From NCBI GenBank assembly GCA_033856025.1, contig JAWVFQ010000031.1:1-64000 (forward strand): DNA of 64,000 bases. Direction: 5' to 3'. Below, piece by piece: positions 50,459 through 58,943 of the stretch. This DNA comes from AC-38 sp033856025. Lineage in GTDB: Bacteria > Actinomycetota > Thermoleophilia > Solirubrobacterales > Solirubrobacteraceae. The notes under the pieces were generated by a model. That model did no database searches, was not told where the DNA came from, and saw only the letters and a program-made list of their open reading frames with translations. The translations under genes and the position numbers were made by a program. Numbering within the stretch: position 1 is the stretch's first letter; the number at the start of each line of letters is the position of its first letter.

Positions 50459-52616
50459 CGCGCCGCGGCGCCGACTGCGTCCCTGGCCCGCCCGCGCCAC
50501 CCGGCGCGTCCCGCTCCGGATCTGGGACCCGCCGGGTCACTGGCGGCTGCTCGCCTTCTGCGCGGTCGTCGGAGTGGTGGTGCTCACGTTCCAGGGCGTT
50601 GCCACCCACTCGGTCGGAGCGAGCGCCGAACCGCGTCTCGAGCCCGGGTCGCCGGCGCCGCTCGTGGGGCTGCGGTCGATCCTGGCCGCCCGCGGCGAGC
50701 GGCTCGTCACGGCCCAGCCGCCCCCGGGACGCCGGATCGCGCTGACCTTCGACGACGGGCCGGACCCGAAATGGACGCCCCAGATCGCCGACGTACTGCG
50801 CGCGGAGCACGTGCCCGCGACGTTCTTCGTCGTCGGCAGCCAGGCCGCCCGCCATCCGCGCATCGTGCGGCGACTCGCGCGCGACGGGCACGACCTCGGC
50901 GACCACACGTTCACGCACACGGCGCTGAGCGAGGGCCCGCTGTGGCAGCGCCGGCTGCAGGTCCAGCTCACGGAGTCCGTGCTGGCGGGCGTGACCGGCC
51001 ACTACGCCAGGTTCATCCGGCCTCCCTACTCGGCGACGCCGGACGCCGTCACGCCGCGGCAGGAGCGCGCGCTGGCGCGGCTCGCGGGGCGGCGCTACCT
51101 CATCGCGCTCGCGGACTTCGACGGCGAGGACTGGCGCCGCGGGAGCGTCGCCGCGATCGTCGCGCACGCCTCTCCCCGCGGCACGACCGGCGGGACGATC
51201 CTGCTGCACGACGGGGGCGGGAACCGGCGGCGGACGGTGGCGGCGCTGCGCGTGCTGATCCCGCGCTTGCGCGCCCGCGGCTTCCGGTTCGTGACCGTGT
51301 CCGAGCTCGCGGGCCTGCCCCGGTCGGTCACCCACCCGGAGGCGACCGGCTGGCAGCACGCGCGCGGGCTGGTGTTCGAGGGGAGCGTCCGCCTGGCGTT
51401 CGCGGTGATCGGCGCGCTGGCGTGGGCCATGATCGCGATCGCGGTGCTCGTGGGTCTGCGCGCCCTGCTGCTCTTCGCGCTGGCCACGCACCACACGCGC
51501 AGCACGCGTCGGCGCCCGGCCCCGTTGGGCAGCGACCTCCCGGACGTGGCCGTGATCGTCCCGGCCTTCAACGAGGAGGTGGGCATCGAGCGCGCGGTGC
51601 GCTCCCTGGCCACGAGCCACTACCCGTCGCTGGAGGTCGTCGTGGTGGACGACGGCTCGAGCGATCGCACGGCGGATATCGTCGCCGGACTGGCGCTCGA
51701 CCGCGTGCGGCTGGTGCGCCAGGACAACGGCGGCAAGGCAGCCGCGCTGAACACGGGCATCGCGGAGACGGACGCGGAGGTCGTGGTCATGGTCGACGGC
51801 GACACGCTGTTCGAGCGCGACACCCTGCGCCACCTCGTCGCGCCGCTGGCCGATCCCGACGTCGGCGCGGTGTCGGGGAACACCAAGGTGGGCAACCGCG
51901 GCGGACTGCTCGGGCGCTGGCAGCACATCGAGTACGTCATGGGGTTCAACCTGGACCGGCGGATGTACGAGGTCCTGCAGTGCACGCCGACGGTGCCGGG
52001 CGCGATCGGCGCATTCCGCCGCGACGTGCTCGCCCAGGTGGGCGGCGTGCCAGGTGACACGCTGGCCGAGGACACCGACCTGACGCTCGCCATCGGGCGC
52101 ACGGGGCGGCGGGTCGTGTACGCGGAGGACGCGCGGGCATGGACCGAGGCGCCGTCGACGGTGAGCGCCCTGTGGCGCCAGCGCTATCGCTGGTCGTTCG
52201 GGACCATGCAGTCGATCTGGAAGCACCGCGACGCGCTGTGGTCGCGCGACCCGCGCCAGCGCCGGATCGGCCGCCGCGCGCTGCCCTACATCTTCCTGTT
52301 CCAGATCCTGCTGCCGGTGACGGCCCCCCTGATCGACCTCTTCGCGGTGTACGGCGTCCTGTTCACGGACCCGGTGCGCGTGATCGGAGCGTGGTTCGCG
52401 TTCAACGTCCTCCAGCTCGGCGTCGCGCTGTACGGGTTCCGGCTGGACGGCGAGTCGCCGCGGCCGCTGTGGGCGCTCCCGCTCCAGCAGTTCGTGTACC
52501 GCCAGCTGATGTACCTAGTGGTGATCGAGTCGAGCGTGAGCGCGGTGAAGGGGCTGCGGGCCGGGTGGAAGCACCTGCCGCGGACGGGGGACGCGATGAT
52601 CGGCGCGAAGGGGTAG
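50439..52616 (+). CDS. Polysaccharide deacetylase (NodB) fused to family 2 glycosyltransferase
   Basis: A 725-residue membrane protein. After one helix near 30-50, residues about 95-290 are a NodB deacetylase: LTFDDGPDPKWTP (metal Asp), GDHTFTHTAL (two metal His near 156) and RPPYSATP. Helices near 315-345 lead to a GT2 domain with VDDGSSDRTADIV (near 404), VDGDTLFERD, AEDTDLT and the QRYRW (QxxRW) motif of processive synthases near 580, then C-terminal helices. It probably polymerises and de-N-acetylates a GlcNAc-type exopolysaccharide (PNAG-like), combining the PgaB and PgaC roles. Start ATG 50439 has AAGGA upstream; 50415 is an alternative. Confidence 0.9.
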   Translation: MARRPADAPRRRLRPWPARATRRVPLRIWDPPGHWRLLAFCAVVGVVVLTFQGVATHSVGASAEPRLEPGSPAPLVGLRSILAARGERLVTAQPPPGRRIALTFDDGPDPKWTPQIADVLRAEHVPATFFVVGSQAARHPRIVRRLARDGHDLGDHTFTHTALSEGPLWQRRLQVQLTESVLAGVTGHYARFIRPPYSATPDAVTPRQERALARLAGRRYLIALADFDGEDWRRGSVAAIVAHASPRGTTGGTILLHDGGGNRRRTVAALRVLIPRLRARGFRFVTVSELAGLPRSVTHPEATGWQHARGLVFEGSVRLAFAVIGALAWAMIAIAVLVGLRALLLFALATHHTRSTRRRPAPLGSDLPDVAVIVPAFNEEVGIERAVRSLATSHYPSLEVVVVDDGSSDRTADIVAGLALDRVRLVRQDNGGKAAALNTGIAETDAEVVVMVDGDTLFERDTLRHLVAPLADPDVGAVSGNTKVGNRGGLLGRWQHIEYVMGFNLDRRMYEVLQCTPTVPGAIGAFRRDVLAQVGGVPGDTLAEDTDLTLAIGRTGRRVVYAEDARAWTEAPSTVSALWRQRYRWSFGTMQSIWKHRDALWSRDPRQRRIGRRALPYIFLFQILLPVTAPLIDLFAVYGVLFTDPVRVIGAWFAFNVLQLGVALYGFRLDGESPRPLWALPLQQFVYRQLMYLVVIESSVSAVKGLRAGWKHLPRTGDAMIGAKG

Positions 52617-52640
52617 GCGCGTCCTTCCGGGCGCGCGCCG

Positions 52641-53924
52641 TCAGCGCCGCACATGCAGGACGGCATGACCGGTCCGGCCGGCGCGGGTCGTGACGGTCAG
52701 GGTGACCCCGCGCCGGGCGCGCGCGGCGGTCACGAGCCAGGTCGGTACGTGGACGGCGTTGCGCCCGCGGTGCAGCGCCTTGCGCAGGCGGTGCCGGCCC
52801 GAGCGCGCGGTGAGCGTCGAGGCCTGCGAGACCGTGACGGTGAGCCATAGGCCGCGCAGCCGGCCGAGGGTGAGACGGGGGCGCAGCGCCGTGCCGCCGC
52901 CGGCGCCCGTGGTCCCGGCGGGCGCCAGGCGGCCCACCCGGTCGGACTCCGAGAACCAGATCGCGCGGTCCGGGCCGGTGGTCACGGCCGTCGGGTTGGT
53001 GGTGACGCCCGAGGCGAACTCGGTCACCGCGCCCTGCGGTGTGATCCGCCCGACCCGCCCCTGGCGCTCGGCGAACCACACGTTGCCGTCGGGCCCGGCC
53101 CCGATACCGGAGGGCGCGCTGTTGGCCGTGATCCCCGCGGCGAACTCGGTCACGGCGCCCTGCGGCGTGATCCGCGCGACCCGGCCCCCGTAGAGCTCGG
53201 TGAACCACAGGTTGCCGTCCGGGCCGGCGACGATGTAGGCGGGGACCGACCTGTCCGAGATGCCGGCGCCGAACTCGGTGACCGCCCCCTGCGGCGTGAT
53301 CCTCCCCACCAGGCCCTGGGGATCGGTGAACCAGAGGTTGCCGTCGGGGCCCGCCGCGATTCCGGCCAGCCCGCCGAGCTGACTCCTGTCGTACGTCTGG
53401 ATCCCGTCGCGGAACTCGGTGACGGCGCCGGCCGTCGTGATGCGCCCGATGACGCCGTCGGGCTCGGTGAACCACAGCGCCCCGTCGGGGCCGGCGGTGA
53501 TGCGGCTGGGAAGCTCGGTGGTGGCCAGGTCCGAGGTGAAGCCCGTGATGCCGTCGTGGAACTCGGTGATCGCGCCCTGCGGCGTGATGCGCCCGACGAT
53601 GCCGTTGCGCCGCACGAACCACAGGTTCCCGTCGGGCCCCACCGCGATCCCGCCCGGGAAGCCGTAGGGCCCGAGCTCAGGGTGGTTGGGCAGCTGGAAC
53701 TCGGTGGCCACGCCGCTCGGCGTGATCCGCCCGATGGCCTGGTTGGCGTACTCCGCGAACCACAGGTTGCCGTCGGGCCCGGAGACGATGTCGGTGATGC
53801 TGCAGCCGGAGGTGATGCCCGCGGAGAACTCCGTCGCGCGCCACGAGTCGTCGCCGCGCGCCGCGGCCACCGGCGCCAGGAGCGCAGCGGCGCAGAGCGC
53901 GATGCATTTCGCTGAGCGAAGCAG
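52641..53924 (-). CDS. Secreted virginiamycin B lyase-like beta-propeller protein, probable CTG start
   Basis: The propeller has seven or so blades of about 45 residues with the Vgb signature GPDGNLWFAE or GPDGNLWFTE, followed by GRITPQGAVTEF. A C-terminal Arg/Thr-rich beta module of about 90 residues follows. True Vgb linearises streptogramin B; here the catalytic His/Glu cannot be checked, so antibiotic lyase activity is unproven. The first ordinary start, GTG 53870, would cut the signal peptide. In frame upstream, from CTG 53924, lies LLRSAKCIALCAAALLAPVAAA, a full signal peptide, with GGAGGT six bases before the CTG. I therefore extend the gene to 53924 (427 residues). Confidence 0.75.
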   Translation of the reverse strand: MLRSAKCIALCAAALLAPVAAARGDDSWRATEFSAGITSGCSITDIVSGPDGNLWFAEYANQAIGRITPSGVATEFQLPNHPELGPYGFPGGIAVGPDGNLWFVRRNGIVGRITPQGAITEFHDGITGFTSDLATTELPSRITAGPDGALWFTEPDGVIGRITTAGAVTEFRDGIQTYDRSQLGGLAGIAAGPDGNLWFTDPQGLVGRITPQGAVTEFGAGISDRSVPAYIVAGPDGNLWFTELYGGRVARITPQGAVTEFAAGITANSAPSGIGAGPDGNVWFAERQGRVGRITPQGAVTEFASGVTTNPTAVTTGPDRAIWFSESDRVGRLAPAGTTGAGGGTALRPRLTLGRLRGLWLTVTVSQASTLTARSGRHRLRKALHRGRNAVHVPTWLVTAARARRGVTLTVTTRAGRTGHAVLHVRR

Positions 53925-53951
53925 GACCCGACCTCCGTGTCGGCGACCTGC

Positions 53952-54203
53952 CTAGCGGCCGGACTTGCGCTTGGCCTTGCCGCGGCCACCTCGGCCGGAC
54001 GTCTCGGCCTCCACGCGCTTGCTCACGGCCTTGGCCACCTTCTTCGCCGCGCCCTCGACGGACTTGGCGGCCTTGGAGATGTCCTTCCCCGCGCCACGCG
54101 CCGCGCTCTTCGCCGACGTTTCGCTGCGCTTCGCGGCATTGCGCTTGCGCGTCGCGGCCGCCTTCTTCGCCGCTGCGCTCCGCTGAGCCTTGGTCTGGGC
54201 CAT
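53952..54203 (-). CDS. Histone H1-like, Lys/Ala-rich basic protein
   Basis: The 83-residue protein is about half Lys, Ala and Arg, with AAKKAAATRKRNAAKRS and later GAAKKVAKAVSKRVEAE, like eukaryotic H1 tails and the C-terminal tails of mycobacterial HupB. It probably binds DNA non-specifically. There is no folded domain. GAGGAGG lies 6-7 bases before the ATG at 54203, so expression is likely strong. Confidence 0.8.
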   Translation of the reverse strand: MAQTKAQRSAAAKKAAATRKRNAAKRSETSAKSAARGAGKDISKAAKSVEGAAKKVAKAVSKRVEAETSGRGGRGKAKRKSGR

Positions 54204-54249
54204 CTGCTCTCCTCCTCGTGGGGTGGGTTGCAGCCTATCCCGGCACGCG

Positions 54250-57039
54250 CTAGGCGGGTCGGCGCGGGGACGCCACGCGCAGGCGGAAGTTGTTGCGCGG
54301 ACGGCGGATGAACTCGGTGCGACCGGCGCTGTCGGTGGCGCGGACGACCACCCCGTAGATCCCGCGCGGGAGCGAGGCGAGCCGCAGCGACAGGCTCCAG
54401 CGGGCGGTGCCGCGGGCGCGCAGCAGGATCGGGCGCCGGCAGGTGCGCGTGCGCGTCACGCGTCCGTCTGGGGCCAGGAACCGGCACCCGCCCCGCACCT
54501 TGCGGTAGACGAAGACCGTCACCCGCCGCACGGGGAACCGACAGCCGGTGCGCAGCGCGCGCCGGGCGCGGCCGTGCAGGAGCAGGCGCCGGTTGCGCAC
54601 CCGCACGCCGCCGCGGTCGAACGTCGAGAGCGGGCCGGCGCTGGCGCAGCGGGCGGCCTGGCGCCGGGCCGTCGCGGCGAGGCCCTGCTGGGCGCCGAGC
54701 GACAGGGCGCCGGCGGCGCTGGACGGCAGGACGCCCGCCTTCACGCCGGCGCCGATCTGGACCGGGGGGATCCCGCCGGCGCCCGGGTTGGTGCACAGCC
54801 CGTTCGGGACGATCTCCGGTCCGGTGGCGGCGGTCCCGAGCTTGCGGGTCTGGTCGAGCGTCGGGAACACGTTGAGGTAGTAGCGCGCGGACACGCACCC
54901 GTTGGAGCCGAAGAGCATCATCCCCCGGGTCGTGACGTCGGGGCCCGGCTGCGGCTGGCCGTTGTAGTCCATGAACACGCCGGTGGCGTCCACCGCGCGA
55001 GCGCCCATCCCGACGAGGTCGGGCGCCCCGATCAGCAGGCCGGCATTGGGGTCCAGCCCGGTCGCGCCCGCGGCGGGGATCAGGATGCCGACCGCCTTGA
55101 GCCCGGCGGGGGCGTTGTCGCGACCGGTGGGCCAGTGCGAATACGTGCCGTCGGGCAGGAGGAAGCGGCCCTGGACGATGTGCGCCGACGGGTCCTTCTG
55201 GGCGTCGAGCAGTCCCGAGAGGCCGTCGGCCACCATGTTGGAGCCGGTGGGGCCGATCGACTCGCTCTCGAGCTTGTGGCCGTGGCCGTTCATGTCGGCG
55301 TAGCAGCTGTCGGTGCTGAACAGCCCGGGGACGCCGGAGGCGAAGCCCCAGGCGGGGATCAGGTAGCCGATCATGTCGTCGGCCAGGCCGGTCTGGAAGC
55401 GGAAGGGCGCGCGGGCGTGCCAGGAGGGGACGGCCGGGTTGGGCCGGTCGCAGCTTTCGGTCTCCTTGCCGAACGGGCTGCCGACCATCAGGGCCGGGAA
55501 GGCCTCGCCGGGGTTGTTGATGATCTGCAGGTCCGGGCCGACGTCGGCGTAGCTGAGGAAGCTGCGGAACTGGGTCGAGGCGTTCGGCGCGGCGAAGCCG
55601 TTGGGGGCCGGCGCGATCGGGTTGCCGCTCGGGTCGCACACGTAGCCCTGCCGCTTGCCGAACACGCCGCCAGCGCCCAGCCCGACGAACGCGTTGTTCT
55701 CGAGGGGGATGCAGACCTGCTTGCGCGTCAGCCGCACCGTCCCCGGGTTCAGCTCCTGGGCGTGGTTGCCGGCGTCCGCGGCGATCTGGGCGAGCCGCTG
55801 CCCGGTGGCCTGGGCCTGGACGTACTGGGTGGCCTGGTTCGTGTGGTTCTCCGAGCCCTTGTCGATCACCGTCGGCGACGTCTGGGGGTCCTCCTCGGAG
55901 CCGTTGTCGGCCACGAGGAAGACGCCGACGCCCTCGTGGGCGGCGTCGAGCGAGCGCTCCATCGCCCCGGGCCAGTCGCCGCTCAGGGCCTGACCGGCGT
56001 TGCCCATCTCCTGGTTGTGGGCGGCGAGCGTGACGGCGGTGAAGATCTTGGACCCGTCCGGGCGCCGAGCCTGCAGGACGCCCAGCTTCGGGTCGACGGC
56101 CGCGACGCGGTCGTCGCCGGCGAGCTTCACCGCGGTCGGGAACTGGTCGGAGATGCGCTCGGACATCCCGGTCAGCAGCGGGTAGCTGCTGCCCTGCAGG
56201 CCGGGCGGGATCGAGCTCCCGATCTGGTTGGCGTGCAGCGTCGCGGGCTGGAGGTTGGCCAGGGCGTCGGCGGCCGCGTGCGCCGCGCGGTCCTCCAGGA
56301 AGCTCATGTAGTACTCGTCGATCCCCGACCGCGTGCCCGCGCCGAGTCCCGTCTGCCCGGCGCCGTAGAGGCCGATGCTGTCCGGCGAGCTCTCGTTGTG
56401 GTTGGCGGAGACCACGACGTCGGCGGTCCGGGAGTACTTGCCGGCCAGGATCGCGCGGACCTGGTCGGTGTAGTAGTCGAAGATCCCGATCTGGGAGAGC
56501 GTGACGTAGACGACCGGCTTGTGCTGCCCGTCGGAGAGCGCGATCGCGCGCGCCTCCAGGCGATCGTGGACGCCGGTGGCCGGGAAGGCCTTGTCGGAGT
56601 AGATGCCGTCCCAGTGCCCGTTGCCGTTCGCGTCGCAGTAGGGCTCGGGCGGTCCGGTGGCCGTCGGCGGGTTCTGGTCGCCCACGACCGGGGCGATGTC
56701 GACGTTCGCGTCCCACTGACCGTTGCCGTTCTGGTCGTTGAACGGCTCCTGCAGGGCGAAGCGGCCGAGGTGAGGGAAGGCCGCGCTGGGACAGGCGGCG
56801 AAGCTCTGCCCGTTGGCCTCCGTCGCGGCGGGGGTGCCGGCCAGCGGCGGAGTGGTGTCCTGCACGCCGGCTCCGGCTTGGAAGGCGGCGTGGGCGGGGG
56901 TGGTGGCAGCCGTGGCTGTCGCCGCGAGCGCGACGACCAGCAGCGCGCGCGTACGGCAGCGCCGACCCCTGCACCTTCTTCCCCCTGCGGTCCTGATGTT
57001 CGGGTTGTACCACCGGGCCCGATGCCTAAGCGCCGCCAT
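54250..57039 (-). CDS. Large secreted protein resembling neutral ceramidase, with Ca-binding-type loops
   Basis: The 929-residue product has a basic N-region, a signal core LLVVALAATATAATTPAHA, then FQAGAGVQDTTPPLAG, which resembles the start of neutral/alkaline ceramidases. VVVSANHNESSPDSIGLYG is in the place of the zinc-binding region. Two DxNGNGxWD loops (near 102 and 138) look like calcium-binding repeats. Long strand-rich middle parts and a C-terminal Arg-rich beta domain complete it. Ceramidase-like hydrolysis is suggested by the N-terminal motifs only. The ATG at 57039 has no ribosome site and lies 31 bases from a divergent start. Confidence 0.65.
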   Translation of the reverse strand: MAALRHRARWYNPNIRTAGGRRCRGRRCRTRALLVVALAATATAATTPAHAAFQAGAGVQDTTPPLAGTPAATEANGQSFAACPSAAFPHLGRFALQEPFNDQNGNGQWDANVDIAPVVGDQNPPTATGPPEPYCDANGNGHWDGIYSDKAFPATGVHDRLEARAIALSDGQHKPVVYVTLSQIGIFDYYTDQVRAILAGKYSRTADVVVSANHNESSPDSIGLYGAGQTGLGAGTRSGIDEYYMSFLEDRAAHAAADALANLQPATLHANQIGSSIPPGLQGSSYPLLTGMSERISDQFPTAVKLAGDDRVAAVDPKLGVLQARRPDGSKIFTAVTLAAHNQEMGNAGQALSGDWPGAMERSLDAAHEGVGVFLVADNGSEEDPQTSPTVIDKGSENHTNQATQYVQAQATGQRLAQIAADAGNHAQELNPGTVRLTRKQVCIPLENNAFVGLGAGGVFGKRQGYVCDPSGNPIAPAPNGFAAPNASTQFRSFLSYADVGPDLQIINNPGEAFPALMVGSPFGKETESCDRPNPAVPSWHARAPFRFQTGLADDMIGYLIPAWGFASGVPGLFSTDSCYADMNGHGHKLESESIGPTGSNMVADGLSGLLDAQKDPSAHIVQGRFLLPDGTYSHWPTGRDNAPAGLKAVGILIPAAGATGLDPNAGLLIGAPDLVGMGARAVDATGVFMDYNGQPQPGPDVTTRGMMLFGSNGCVSARYYLNVFPTLDQTRKLGTAATGPEIVPNGLCTNPGAGGIPPVQIGAGVKAGVLPSSAAGALSLGAQQGLAATARRQAARCASAGPLSTFDRGGVRVRNRRLLLHGRARRALRTGCRFPVRRVTVFVYRKVRGGCRFLAPDGRVTRTRTCRRPILLRARGTARWSLSLRLASLPRGIYGVVVRATDSAGRTEFIRRPRNNFRLRVASPRRPA

Positions 57040-57057
57040 GGAGCGGTGTCATCGGTT

Positions 57058-57063
57058 TAGGAT
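57058..57063 (+). promoter_or_regulatory. Candidate -10 box, leaderless lipoprotein gene
   Basis: TAGGAT lies 7 bases before ATG 57071; no Shine-Dalgarno is present in the 31-base divergent gap. Confidence 0.45.
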
Positions 57064-57070
57064 CGCCCAC

Positions 57071-57445
57071 ATGCGCCTTCCCGCAGTCGCCATCGCGCTC
57101 GCCGCGGTGACCTTCGCCGGCTGCGGCGACGCGAAGACCAAGACGGTGACCGAGACGAGGACCGTCACGGTGACCGCGACCACGCCTTCGAAGCCGGCGA
57201 GCGACCGGGAGGCCATCGTCGACGCGACCTTCACGTTCTACCGCCTGAGCGGCAGCGGCATTCCCCGCGACCAGCTGCAAGTCCAGAAGACCGACGGGAC
57301 GTTCGCCGACGTCCTCGTCGCCACCGACGCCCACGCGATCCTCAAGAAGGCCGACGACACATGGCTCGTCGTGTTCGACGGCAACGGATCGATCCCGCCC
57401 GAGACCCGGAAGCGCTTCAGCATCCCGCCGGAGTACGGCGGCTAG
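57071..57445 (+). CDS. Small lipoprotein (124 aa)
   Basis: A signal peptide ends in the lipobox FAGC (Cys at about 18). A Thr/Val/Lys-rich linker (KTVTETRTVTVTATT) leads to a domain of about 80 residues with VDATFTFYRLSGSGI and DTWLVVFDGNGSIPP, with no recognised family. It ends 16 bases before the TIR gene and probably shares its transcript. The pairing suggests it could be the outer partner of the membrane TIR protein, but that is inference. Confidence 0.75.
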   Translation: MRLPAVAIALAAVTFAGCGDAKTKTVTETRTVTVTATTPSKPASDREAIVDATFTFYRLSGSGIPRDQLQVQKTDGTFADVLVATDAHAILKKADDTWLVVFDGNGSIPPETRKRFSIPPEYGG

Positions 57446-57461
57446 CGTCGCACCGGACGGG

Positions 57462-58397
57462 ATGCCGAGCATCTTCATCTCCTACCGGCGCGAGGACACG
57501 TCCGGGGAGGCGGGGCGCCTGGCCGAAGACCTGGAGTCACGCTTCGGCCGGGCGGGGATCTTCATGGACGTCGACTCGATCTCCCCGGGGGTCAACTTCG
57601 AGGACCGCATCGACGGCGCGCTCGCGGCATGCCAGGTCGCGCTCGTGCTGATCGGCGACCGGTGGCTGAGCGCCCAGCTCCCCGACGGGCAGCGCCGGCT
57701 CGACGACGAGGCGGACTACGTCCGCCACGAGATCGCCGCGGCCCTGTCGCGCGCGGACGTGACGGTGGTCCCGGTCCTCGTGGAGGGAGCGCGCATGCCC
57801 TCCCCGGCCGACCTGCCGCCTGACATCTCCGGCCTGGCCAAGATCAACGCCTTCGAGCTGAGCAACAAGCGCTGGGACTACGACCTCGGACAGCTCTGCG
57901 ACATCGCCGAGCGCTACGAGGGCGGGGTGCGGCGGGTCGCGCGCAACGTGCCTCGCTGGGCCTGGGCCGCCGCCGCGGCGGTCGTCCTGGCCGCGGTCGT
58001 CGCCGCGATCGTCCTGCTGGCGACCGGCGGCTCGACGCACACCTCACCGGGCCCGCCCGCCCGGCGGGCCATCCTCGTGCCCGCGACGGTCCCGCCGAAG
58101 GTCGACGAGTGCGCGACGCAGCTGCGCTTCGGCGTGGACGGGACCGCCGGGCCGCTGAAGTGCCCGAACGGCGATCTGAACAGCCTGGCCTGGCAGTACT
58201 ACGCCAAGTTCAACCTGATCGTGATGGCGCTCGGGCCCCGCGCGACGCCGGGCCAGGTCGACGAGGCGATCTGCAGCGACCTGCGGGCCAACCGCAGCGT
58301 GACCATCCCCAAGGAGACCGACGCCATTCGCCTGGCGACGCTCTACTACGGCTGGAGCTTCGCCCTCACGCCGGGGCCCGTCGGGCTGCGCTGCTGA
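57462..58397 (+). CDS. Membrane TIR-domain protein with extracytoplasmic Cys-rich domain
   Basis: The 311-residue protein starts with a TIR domain (1 to about 150): IFISYRREDTSGEAGRLAEDL, FMDVDSISPGVNF, VALVLIGDRWL, and DYVRHEIAAAL with Glu90 aligned to the NADase glutamate of SARM1. It is therefore probably able to cleave or cyclise NAD+. One hydrophobic helix (about 168-190) follows, then an outside domain of about 115 residues with four Cys that could form two disulfides. The topology suggests signal reception outside and TIR output inside. A lipoprotein gene is just upstream. No other defence gene is near. Confidence 0.88.
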   Translation: MPSIFISYRREDTSGEAGRLAEDLESRFGRAGIFMDVDSISPGVNFEDRIDGALAACQVALVLIGDRWLSAQLPDGQRRLDDEADYVRHEIAAALSRADVTVVPVLVEGARMPSPADLPPDISGLAKINAFELSNKRWDYDLGQLCDIAERYEGGVRRVARNVPRWAWAAAAAVVLAAVVAAIVLLATGGSTHTSPGPPARRAILVPATVPPKVDECATQLRFGVDGTAGPLKCPNGDLNSLAWQYYAKFNLIVMALGPRATPGQVDEAICSDLRANRSVTIPKETDAIRLATLYYGWSFALTPGPVGLRC

Positions 58398-58426
58398 GCC
58401 GCGGGTCAAGCGAGACCCGGTGACCG

Positions 58427-58453
58427 TGTCGATTTCGGTCCTCCTCGTTCGAC
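58427..58453 (+). promoter_or_regulatory. ECF42-type promoter upstream of the DGPF gene
   Basis: TGTCGA (58427-58432), 17 bases, then CGAC (58450-58453). This matches the promoter described for ECF42 sigma factors (TGTCGA at -35, CGA[C/T] at -10). It lies about 45 bases before the DGPF start and two genes' length from the sigma factor that would use it. Confidence 0.65.
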
Positions 58454-58496
58454 GCTGTTGGTAGAGAGTCGAAATCCCACCCCCCAGGAGGCAGAC

Positions 58497-58913
58497 ATGC
58501 GAGTGATGGTTCTGGTCAAGGCAAGCCCCGAGAGCGAAGCCGGCGAGATGCCGGGCGAGGATCTCCTGACCCCGATGACCGACTTCAACGAGGAGTTGGT
58601 CAAGGCCGGCGTGATGCTCGCCGGCGAGGGGCTCCATCCCAGCTCCAAGGGCGTCCGGGTGGCGTTCTCGGGCACCGAGCGCAAGGTCATCGACGGTCCG
58701 TTCGCCGAGACCAAGGAGCTGGTGGCCGGCTACTGGGTCTGGCAGGTCAAGTCGCTGGACGAGGCCGTCGAATGGCTCAAGCGCGCCCCGTTCCAGGACG
58801 GCGAGGTCGAGATCCGTCCGGTCTTCGAGGCCGACGACTTCGGCGAGGCGTTGTCCCCCGAGCTGCGCGAGCGCGAGGAGCGGCTGCGTGAGCAGGCCGA
58901 GGCCAACCAGTAG
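58497..58913 (+). CDS. DGPF (YCII-related) protein linked to ECF42 sigma factor
   Basis: The 138-residue protein is of the YCII/DGPF family: RVMVLVKASPESEAGEMP at the start and VIDGPFAETKELVAGYWVW in the middle, where DGPF is the defining motif. The fold is a small dimeric alpha-beta barrel. Its biochemical role is unknown; family members are usually encoded beside ECF42 sigma factors and are their targets. The ATG at 58497 has AGGAGG four to five bases upstream. It is followed 30 bases later by the sigma gene. Confidence 0.92.
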   Translation: MRVMVLVKASPESEAGEMPGEDLLTPMTDFNEELVKAGVMLAGEGLHPSSKGVRVAFSGTERKVIDGPFAETKELVAGYWVWQVKSLDEAVEWLKRAPFQDGEVEIRPVFEADDFGEALSPELREREERLREQAEANQ

Positions 58914-58943
58914 GCGAGCGCCCGTGCGCGACCATGTCGGGCC

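Noticed and set aside
54190..57060. A 956-codon open frame opposite the ceramidase-like gene
   Set aside because: Its composition is typical of a shadow frame (repeated AGA, VGR and HGH strings, no hydrophobic core), while the other strand has a signal peptide, calcium loops and Cys pairs.
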